From JACMLC01 sp963817025 (GTDB lineage: Bacteria; Acidobacteriota; Blastocatellia; Pyrinomonadales; Pyrinomonadaceae), in the NCBI GenBank assembly GCA_963817025.1, contig CAWFML010000004.1, positions 124,001 through 188,000 on the forward strand: 64,000 nt of DNA. The letters are read 5' to 3'. Positions 33,772-41,049 of this stretch are shown piece by piece. The position numbers and the translations under genes are program-made. The notes beneath the pieces were generated by a model. It ran no database searches. It saw only the letters and a program-made list of their open reading frames with translations, and was not told the origin of the DNA. Position 1 is the first letter of the stretch. The number at the start of each line of letters is the position of its first letter.

Positions 33772-36375
33772 ATGGAAAGCATCAAACGGTCACCCCTCGT
33801 CACATGGACAGCGCTTTTTTCGCTGCTCATTTCTGTGTGTGGCGGAACCGTTTTCACAACTCAGGCTCAGGAGCGGAACAGGCCAGCGGCTGCGCGGCGC
33901 GACGCGAGAAAGAAGTCTTCCGCGCTCTCGCGTTATGCCACAGACCTGACCGCGCTGGCACGACAGGGCAAGCTTGAGCAGGCCGCAACGGGACACGACG
34001 CGGAGCTTGCGCGCGTCATCCGGATTCTCTCGCGCGAGACACAGAACAATCCAGTGCTGACCAGCATCTCCGGCGACGAAAGCCGCCAGTTGGCGGAAGC
34101 TCTGGCAGGGCGCATCGCGTCCGGCGACGCGCCGCAAAGCCTGCGCGGCAAGCAACTGTTGAGCCTTAATGTGGCCGCTCTCTCAGCCGGTGTCAAAACG
34201 CCTGCGGAGTTCGGCGCACGCCTTCAAATGGTGCTTGACGAAGCGGCTCAGGCGAAAGGTCAAATCATCCTTTTTGCTAACGAATTGCAGCAATTCGTCG
34301 GCTCGCGCGCCAGCGAAGCATCCGCTCAGGCAGTGTTCGCAAGGCTCGAAACGGGCCTCGTGCAAATCGTCGGCTTTACCTCTTCCGCTGCCTACGCGCA
34401 ATATCTCGGCACGGACGAAACAGTCAAAGATTTCTTCCTTCAAGTTTGCCTCAACGAAGGCGCGCCGGCAGCGGCGAAGAATAAATTTGAAGCCGGAAAA
34501 AACGCAGATGATTATGTCGGAGATAAAGTCTCGCCCGACTTGCGCGAGGCGCTCGATAATTCAAACGGCGCGGATCGCGTGACGGTCATTCTGCAAGTCG
34601 CGGACATACGCAACGGCAAGATTGATTCCCTGCTCAAGCGATACGGCGTCGAGGTTAACGGACAGATGTCGCAGCTCGGCACGCTCGCGGTCGAACTGCC
34701 GCTCAGCGCAGTCAACGAACTGGCTTCTTACAGCGAGACTCGCTATCTCTCTCTGGACAGGGAGACGCGAACCTTAGGCCATGTCGAGAACACTACGGGC
34801 GCGGACGCCATGCGCGCCGTCTCCGGCAATGACAATCTCGAAGGCGAAGGCATCGGCATCGCCATCATTGATTCCGGCGTCTTCAAAGACCACGAGCTGA
34901 TGGACAAGGTCGTCTATCAGAAAGATTTTACCAACGACGGTTATGGCACAGCCGACAAGTTCGGCCACGGTTCGCATGTCGCCGGACTGCTTGCCAGCAA
35001 AGACGCCATGAACGCGGCGTATGTCGGCATCGCGCCGAAAGCAGAGATCGTCAGTCTCAAGGTTTTGAACAAACAGGGCGTCGGGACAACTTCAGCTCTC
35101 TTGAATGCGCTCGACTGGATTCTGGCCCCGACCTCTCTGACCAATCCGCTGGGCGAGAAAAACTTTCAGAAATATAAGATTCGCGTCGTCAACATGAGCC
35201 TCGGCACGCTGGCCGTCAACTCTTACAAAAATGACCCTCTCTGCCGCGCCGTGCGTCGTCTGGTTGACGCAGGCATCGTCGTCGTCGCCGCAGCCGGAAA
35301 CAACGGCAAGGATGCTGCCGGCAATAAAGTCTACGGCCACATCCATTCGCCCGGCAACGAGCCTTCGGTCATCACCGTCGGCGCAAGCAATACGATGGGC
35401 ACGGACATCCGCAGCGATGACAGCATCGCCACCTTTAGCTCGCGCGGCCCGACACGCAGCTACTGGACGCAGACGGATGGCACAAAGCATTACGACAATC
35501 TCATCAAGCCTGACCTCGTCGCTCCCGGCAACAAACTGATCGCCGTCGAAGCGATTTACAAAGAGAGAATCAACGGCGTTGACGTTAACGTCAAAAACGC
35601 GCTCGTCACCGGCAGCCCGGACTTGCATGTGCCGAGCAGCGAGTCAGACCCGAAGAAACAGTTGATGCGTTTGAGCGGCACGTCTATGGCATCGCCCATC
35701 GTCGCGGGCGCGGCAGCAGTCATCCTGCAAGCCAACCCGAAGCTGACGCCCAACATGGTCAAGATGATCCTGATGTACACAGCCCAGCCCATCATCGGCT
35801 TTAACACGCTCGAACAGGGCGCGGGACAGGTCAATATAGAGGGCGCTGTCAGGTTGGCAAAAGCGATTCGGACGGATGTTAGCTGGAACACAGCCGCGCT
35901 CGGCTCGCAGATGCTGCGGACGACCACGACTCCGACTCCCACTTCGAGAATCGCCAACCAGACGTTTACATGGGGACAGGGCATCGTCCTCAACCACACT
36001 ATCGCCAGCGGCACACAGCTCATCACCCGGTATCAGAAGATTTACGGCAACGGCGTGCTTCTGAGCGACGGGGTCTTGCTCTCTGACGGCGTGCTTCTGT
36101 CTGATGGCGTGCTCTTGTCGGATACGGTCTTGCTCTCGGATGGAGTCTTGATTTCCGATGGCGTGCTGTTGAGCGACGGAACAGTGTTCCTCTCGTTCGG
36201 GGTGCTCCTGAGCGATGACGCGCTGCTCCCGGATGGCGTGCTCTTGTCGGATGGCGTCCTGCTCTCCGACGGCGGGCTGATAGGCGATGGAGTGCTCTTA
36301 AGCGATGCTGTCACGGAGGCCATGTCGTCTCTCCTGAATGGCGACGACACGCCCTCTATGCCAGCCGCACCGTAA
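33772..36375 (+). CDS. Secreted S8 subtilase with VLLSDG tail (closest paralog of the second)
   Basis: 867 residues with a signal peptide (to AQA near 27). Same layout as the protein at 30137: N-terminal helical region LSRYATDLTALARQGK, propeptide (VTVILQVADIRNGK), then catalytic Asp in GIAIIDSGVF, His in FGHGSHVAGLL and Ser in LSGTSMASPIVAG. The tail has about 14 VLLSDG-like units and ends GDDTPSM. Long DNA blocks match the second gene, for example in the SYKNDPLCRAVRRLVDAGIVVV and GHIHSPGNEPSVITVGASNT codons. A rho-independent terminator follows. Triad complete, so an active secreted protease. Confidence 0.95.
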   Translation: MESIKRSPLVTWTALFSLLISVCGGTVFTTQAQERNRPAAARRDARKKSSALSRYATDLTALARQGKLEQAATGHDAELARVIRILSRETQNNPVLTSISGDESRQLAEALAGRIASGDAPQSLRGKQLLSLNVAALSAGVKTPAEFGARLQMVLDEAAQAKGQIILFANELQQFVGSRASEASAQAVFARLETGLVQIVGFTSSAAYAQYLGTDETVKDFFLQVCLNEGAPAAAKNKFEAGKNADDYVGDKVSPDLREALDNSNGADRVTVILQVADIRNGKIDSLLKRYGVEVNGQMSQLGTLAVELPLSAVNELASYSETRYLSLDRETRTLGHVENTTGADAMRAVSGNDNLEGEGIGIAIIDSGVFKDHELMDKVVYQKDFTNDGYGTADKFGHGSHVAGLLASKDAMNAAYVGIAPKAEIVSLKVLNKQGVGTTSALLNALDWILAPTSLTNPLGEKNFQKYKIRVVNMSLGTLAVNSYKNDPLCRAVRRLVDAGIVVVAAAGNNGKDAAGNKVYGHIHSPGNEPSVITVGASNTMGTDIRSDDSIATFSSRGPTRSYWTQTDGTKHYDNLIKPDLVAPGNKLIAVEAIYKERINGVDVNVKNALVTGSPDLHVPSSESDPKKQLMRLSGTSMASPIVAGAAAVILQANPKLTPNMVKMILMYTAQPIIGFNTLEQGAGQVNIEGAVRLAKAIRTDVSWNTAALGSQMLRTTTTPTPTSRIANQTFTWGQGIVLNHTIASGTQLITRYQKIYGNGVLLSDGVLLSDGVLLSDGVLLSDTVLLSDGVLISDGVLLSDGTVFLSFGVLLSDDALLPDGVLLSDGVLLSDGGLIGDGVLLSDAVTEAMSSLLNGDDTPSMPAAP
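36049..36309 (+). repeat. Hexapeptide-coding tandem repeats in the third subtilase tail
   Basis: About fourteen 18-nt units coding VLLSDG with a few variants (VLISDG, ALLPDG, GLIGDG). Near copies such as GGCGTGCTTCTGTCTGAT alternate with divergent synonymous forms. Confidence 0.88.
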
Positions 36376-36688
36376 CAGCCCTTTCCGGCTCTCTACAGCA
36401 AAGCTCGTCTGTTTGACCGACTGATTTGACAGTCAATCGGTCAAACAGACGAGCTTCTTTTTGACCTGACTGATTGGCCTCAATGTTTTCAACAACTTAA
36501 CTGGCCTCAAGCGGCGGCACGCGGGTTGATTAGAGAATTCGTGCCGACAGCTTCTCTGTGGAGGCTGAACGCGGTCATCGCCCTGATTTTAATCCTCCTC
36601 AACATCTGTTTTTGATTGACATCTTGAGTCGAGGATTCGGGTTTGTTGATGACCTATCGTTTCAATTTTTTGCCAGAGGGTGCGGAGA
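36376..36688. other. Intergenic region between subtilase and HD-GYP genes
   Basis: 313 nt; beyond the terminator (36401-36463) no gene or clear repeat was found. The words GGCCTCAA recur at 36477 and 36503. Confidence 0.5.
36401..36463 (+). terminator. Long perfect rho-independent terminator
   Basis: AAGCTCGTCTGTTTGACCGA (36401-36420) is the exact reverse complement of the arm at 36437-36456 and is followed by CTTTTT. The 20-bp perfect stem is much longer than average for this window and carries the TTGACCGA word. Confidence 0.92.
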
Positions 36689-38767
36689 ATGGCTAAGTCA
36701 AAATTCACCAGAAAAAGCCGCGTGTTCCAGATAGTTGTGAGTGTGATAGGCATCTCTGTCTGGCTTGCTGCCGCTTTTAGCCTGCCTTTGAATCACACGC
36801 CGCGCGAGTTGTGGTTTATCACTGCGCTCGTGCCGTTGTCCGTCATCGTCGGCATGTTCTCTCACACCTTCAAGCTGCCGGAAGGCATGCGCTTTACCAA
36901 CGATAGATTCACCTTTACCCTCGTAGATTCCATCATCCTTTTGACGGCGGTCTGGTACGGGCCGATGGCGGCCATCTTCGTACACGGCATCGAAGGCTAT
37001 ACCTCTTCATGGCGCATCCACAGGGTCAAGCAGTATGACATCGTCAGAGACCTCTTCTCTTCGAGCATGATGTCGCTGGCGACAGCCGCTGCGGCCTTCG
37101 CCCTCAAAGGCGTCCTGCATTACGGTTTTGGCGAAATAAAGCCCGGACTCAATCACACGCTTCTGGCCGTCGCCATCTCTTTGCTGGTGGCGAGCCTCGT
37201 GCACAACATCGTCAATATGTGGCTGGTCTCGACGCTGATCGCGCTCAGGTACGACCATCCGATTCTGAAAACGTGGAAACAGAATTTCCTGTGGGTCGCG
37301 CCGATGTTTCTGCCGACAGGCACGGCTGCCACTTTGATCTACTTTGCGCTCCAACATGACCTGCTGATTACGACCATCATCGGCGCGCCTATTTTCTTCG
37401 CTATCTATCTGGGCCACCGTCAATATCGCAACAGCGTGGAGCAGCGCATAGGCATTATGGAGAAAGGCCACAGAGAGACCATCGAAGCCCTCGCCGTCGC
37501 CATCAATGCCAAAGACGAAGTGACGCATGAGCATGTGTTGCGCGTCCAGATTTATTCGGCGGGCGTCGCTCGCCTGCTCGGCTGTTCGGATACGGAGATA
37601 GATGCTCTGAAAGCCGGAGCCTTGCTCCATGACATAGGCAAGATCGCCGTCCCTGATTACATCCTCAACAAGCCGGGCAAGCTGACCGCAGCAGAGTTTG
37701 AAAAGATGAAGATGCACACCATCGCGGGCGCGCAGATTCTGGGACGGGTCGAGTTTCCCTATCCGGTCGTGCCGGTGGTTCGTCATCATCATGAAAGATG
37801 GGACGGCAAGGGTTATCCGGACGGGCTGGCGGGCGAGGATATTCCGCTCACGGCGCGGATTCTTTCCGTCGTTGACTGCTTTGATGCCGTGCGCGAGGAC
37901 AGGCAGTATCGCAAGGGCCTGTCGCGCGAAGAGGCCATCAACCTGATTATGCAGGGCAGCGGCACGCAGTATGACCCGCGCGTCGTCGGCATGTTTATCA
38001 CGCACCTGCCCGAATTTGAAGCAGAGATACTGGCCCACAAGGATGTGCCCGCGCCGTCGTTCGGCATAGAAGAGATGGAACAGCTCTCGGAAGCCGCGCG
38101 CAGCGTCGCGCCTGCGGCGGGCCTCGCGGAAGCAGAGGATGAGACGCACACGCCCGCCAATACAAGACAACTGCGCGCGATTTATGTGTTGACGCAGGCG
38201 GTCAACGGCGCGCGTGGCCGCGACGAGATTCTTGAGACCTTTACCAGCAAGCTCAACGACCTCGTGCCGTATGACACCTGTTCTGTGACGCTGGTCAAGC
38301 CTGAGACGGGCGAGAACATAGTGATGCATGCGGCGGGCGAGCATGCGGCTTCACTCGTGGGCCGCAAGATTACGCTCGGTGAAGGCGTCACGGGCTGGAC
38401 GATTGCCAATCTCAAACCGTTCTGCAACACAGACCCGAAGCTCGATTTTCCGCCGACGATTGCAGAGAAGTTTACAGGCTATCGCACGCTCGCAGCCTTC
38501 CCGATTATGAAAGAAGGCGAAGTGCTCGGAGCCGTCTCGCTCTATTCGTCCGCGCTCGCGCAGTATGACAGAGAGCACCAGAAGCTGATTGAAGAAGCGA
38601 CGGCATTTGTCGCTACGGCTCTCTCAGCCGTGCCGGACGAAGCGGCTGCGCCGATTAGATTGAAGGTCGAAACCGCTGCGCTCGTCCCCCAGCAAACGCA
38701 GCAGGCTTACAACACGACTCCCTTGAATCTCTCGCGCACCCAACTGGAATCGGAGCTGACTCATTAA
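36689..38767 (+). CDS. Membrane-sensor HD-GYP-GAF protein (c-di-GMP phosphodiesterase)
   Basis: 692 residues from the ATG at 36689, which has AGAGGG 8 nt upstream; a GTG at 36680 is also in frame. N-terminal ~240 residues are an integral-membrane sensor with helices and the block DSIILLTAVWYGPMAAIFVHGIEGYTSSWR. The HD-GYP domain (about 265-430) has LLHDIGKIAVPDY and HHERWDGKGYPDGL, both intact, so c-di-GMP hydrolysis to pGpG/GMP is expected. A GAF domain follows at about 490-660. Next to a subtilase downstream and a paralog further on. It could lower c-di-GMP in response to membrane signals. Confidence 0.92.
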   Translation: MAKSKFTRKSRVFQIVVSVIGISVWLAAAFSLPLNHTPRELWFITALVPLSVIVGMFSHTFKLPEGMRFTNDRFTFTLVDSIILLTAVWYGPMAAIFVHGIEGYTSSWRIHRVKQYDIVRDLFSSSMMSLATAAAAFALKGVLHYGFGEIKPGLNHTLLAVAISLLVASLVHNIVNMWLVSTLIALRYDHPILKTWKQNFLWVAPMFLPTGTAATLIYFALQHDLLITTIIGAPIFFAIYLGHRQYRNSVEQRIGIMEKGHRETIEALAVAINAKDEVTHEHVLRVQIYSAGVARLLGCSDTEIDALKAGALLHDIGKIAVPDYILNKPGKLTAAEFEKMKMHTIAGAQILGRVEFPYPVVPVVRHHHERWDGKGYPDGLAGEDIPLTARILSVVDCFDAVREDRQYRKGLSREEAINLIMQGSGTQYDPRVVGMFITHLPEFEAEILAHKDVPAPSFGIEEMEQLSEAARSVAPAAGLAEAEDETHTPANTRQLRAIYVLTQAVNGARGRDEILETFTSKLNDLVPYDTCSVTLVKPETGENIVMHAAGEHAASLVGRKITLGEGVTGWTIANLKPFCNTDPKLDFPPTIAEKFTGYRTLAAFPIMKEGEVLGAVSLYSSALAQYDREHQKLIEEATAFVATALSAVPDEAAAPIRLKVETAALVPQQTQQAYNTTPLNLSRTQLESELTH

Positions 38768-38862
38768 AAGGAGCCAGCATATTCGTAGGGAGAGGACAAG
38801 TCCTCTGCCCATATATTTCAAATCTTTGATGGATAGCCTTTATGGTTGAGGAACATAGTTTA

Positions 38863-41025
38863 ATGCGATTTACTTCCCCTCTGGCATGGTTGCTGATTCT
38901 TTCCCTGCTTGCGCCGCTCGCGGGCGCAACCGCTTCGACTGTTCAAGCACAGAAGACTGCCACGCCTTCGAGCCGCCGTCTCAAGATGGCTGACAACTTA
39001 CTGGATCACGTTCGCCGCTCTCGCTCGAACAGTTCGCAGAGAACGCGCGTCATCCTGAACGTCGCAGACGGCAGGGCCGCGAGACAAGCGCGGATAGCGC
39101 TTGAAGAAGCGGGCGGGCGCGTCACGCAGCAACTCGATGCGCTGAATGTCCTGGTGGCCGATGTGCCGCTGGCAAAGGCGGAAGAGCTTGCGGCGCGTGA
39201 TGATTTCGCGTGGATGTCTGCGGATCAGGAAGTGCGCTCGCTGGCGGTTTCGACCGACAACACGAGCCATCTCGAAATCACGACCGGCGCGAGCAAGGTC
39301 TTGCCGCAAGGCACGAGCGGCGTAGCGGGCGGCGGCGCGGGCAACAAAGTCGGCATCGCCATTTTAGATAGCGGCATCAGCCCGCCCGACGCTGCCGAGT
39401 TCGCCGGCTACCAGTATCAATCGAGCGGCGGCCTGCTGGGTCTCGGTCTCCTGCTCTCACAAAATTATGTGCAAGCCTATGACCGCATCAAGAAGCATGT
39501 GGACTTCACTGGCGAGAATCGCACGACTGATGCTTACGGTCACGGCACGCACACAGCCGGAGTCGCCGCCGGAACCGGACAGGCCAGCGAAAATGAAGCC
39601 GCGCAGAACTCAGGCGAGCAGACTTACGGCGGCATCGCCACGGGCGCAAACCTCGTCAGCGTGCGCGTGCTCAACTCGCAAGGCACAGGCACCATCTCAA
39701 GCGTCATCGCGGGCATCAACTGGGTGATACAGAACCGGAACGCGTACAACATACGCGTCATGAATCTCTCGCTCGGCACGCCCGTCACGCAGAGCCATGA
39801 GACAGACCCTTTGTGTCAGGCCGTCGCACGCGCGGTGGATGCTGGAATCGTGGTCGTCGTCGCCGCAGGCAACTGGGGCAAAGATTCAAACGGCAATGTG
39901 ATTTACGGCGGCATACTCTCGCCTGCCAATTCCCCGAAGGTCATCACGGTCGGCGCGACCAACACGCAGCAGACCAACCAGCGTTCGGATGACACTGTGA
40001 CGAGCTATTCTTCGCGCGGGCCGACATTAGTTGACGGCATCGCCAAACCCGATCTGGTTGCGCCCGGCAATCGCATCGGCGCGGCGGAGACGGCCAACTC
40101 TTCGCCTTCCGCGACTTACACCTATTCACCCTCTGGCGGCGGCGGCGTCTTAGGCACGCTCGTCTTCGGCAACACGACTGCTTACAACCCGCAGGCGACA
40201 GGCACTTATCAGATCTTGAGCGGAACTTCGTTTGCCGCGCCCGCAGTCTCCGGCACGGTCGCACTGATGCTCGAAGCCAATCCGTCGCTCACGCCGCGCA
40301 TCGTCAAAGCTCTGTTGATGCGTACGGCACAACGTCTGCCCGTTTATGAAACGATGATGATGAACGGACAGATGACGACCTTTGAGCGCGTCATCACAGA
40401 GGGCGCGGGAGCATTGAACACGAGCGCAGCCGTCACCCTCGCCAAAGCCGTACGCAAGGACGCGGACAAAGCGAAGGTTGGCGACAATCTCATCACGCAA
40501 AACAACACGACATATCAAACACTCAACCTGACATCTCCCATCGCCGGACAGGCAATGCCGCTCAACAACGGCCTTATCTGGGCCGAGGGCATCGCGTTCA
40601 CAGACCGCCTGCGACTGACGAGCGGCTATCGCCTGACAGACGGCGGCACAATTACGAGCGGCTTTGCACTCGCGGACGGTTACGTGCGCGCTGACGGAGC
40701 TTACGTCTTTTCCAACGGCATCGTCGTCGGCAGCGGCATCGTGGTCGGGAGCGGCATTGTCGTCGGCAGCGGAATTGTCGTTGGCAGTGGCATCGTCGTT
40801 GGCAGCGGCATCGTGGTCGGCAGCGGAGTTGTCGAAGCCGACGGCGTGCTTTCATCCGGCGATAGAAGCGGCTGGTGTTTCGATTATCAATCGCTGTGGT
40901 CTGACAACCTGATTGACCCCAGCTCGATTGGCAACGCGGAAGAGGTGATGATTCAGGGCGAGGGAGCAATACCTAACGGCATCATGCGCTTGACGCAGTC
41001 GAGTCCGATGTTCCCGCGCCGTTGA
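38863..41025 (+). CDS. Secreted S8 subtilase with IVVGSG hexapeptide tail
   Basis: About 720 residues from the ATG at 38863, with GAGGAA 11 nt upstream (an ATG at 38842 is also possible). Signal peptide to about AQK. A propeptide (about 35-130) precedes the catalytic domain: Asp in GIAILDSGIS, His in YGHGTHTAGVAAG and Ser in LSGTSFAAPAVSG. Instead of VLLSDG the tail has about six perfect IVVGSG units plus flanking LTDG/LADG-type ones, then a Trp-containing end (GWCFDYQSLWSDN). The conserved GDxTPS motif seen in the other three tails is absent. It lies between the two HD-GYP genes on the same strand. Confidence 0.95.
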   Translation: MRFTSPLAWLLILSLLAPLAGATASTVQAQKTATPSSRRLKMADNLLDHVRRSRSNSSQRTRVILNVADGRAARQARIALEEAGGRVTQQLDALNVLVADVPLAKAEELAARDDFAWMSADQEVRSLAVSTDNTSHLEITTGASKVLPQGTSGVAGGGAGNKVGIAILDSGISPPDAAEFAGYQYQSSGGLLGLGLLLSQNYVQAYDRIKKHVDFTGENRTTDAYGHGTHTAGVAAGTGQASENEAAQNSGEQTYGGIATGANLVSVRVLNSQGTGTISSVIAGINWVIQNRNAYNIRVMNLSLGTPVTQSHETDPLCQAVARAVDAGIVVVVAAGNWGKDSNGNVIYGGILSPANSPKVITVGATNTQQTNQRSDDTVTSYSSRGPTLVDGIAKPDLVAPGNRIGAAETANSSPSATYTYSPSGGGGVLGTLVFGNTTAYNPQATGTYQILSGTSFAAPAVSGTVALMLEANPSLTPRIVKALLMRTAQRLPVYETMMMNGQMTTFERVITEGAGALNTSAAVTLAKAVRKDADKAKVGDNLITQNNTTYQTLNLTSPIAGQAMPLNNGLIWAEGIAFTDRLRLTSGYRLTDGGTITSGFALADGYVRADGAYVFSNGIVVGSGIVVGSGIVVGSGIVVGSGIVVGSGIVVGSGVVEADGVLSSGDRSGWCFDYQSLWSDNLIDPSSIGNAEEVMIQGEGAIPNGIMRLTQSSPMFPRR
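40715..40845 (+). repeat. Hexapeptide-coding tandem repeats in the fourth subtilase tail
   Basis: 18-nt units such as GGCATCGTCGTCGGCAGC coding IVVGSG, about six in a row. Wobble positions vary (GGCATTGTCGTC, GGAATTGTCGTT), so the amino-acid pattern appears to be what is kept. Confidence 0.88.
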
Positions 41026-41049
41026 TGTTCCAGACGAAACTTTGAAGCC

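Noticed and set aside
36049..36309. RTX-type calcium-binding repeat for VLLSDG
   Set aside because: RTX is GGxGxDxUx with period nine; these units are period six and lack the GGxG core.
37007..38344. 445-residue minus-strand frame opposite the first HD-GYP gene
   Set aside because: Codon pattern and lack of domain support show it is antisense to a clear coding gene.
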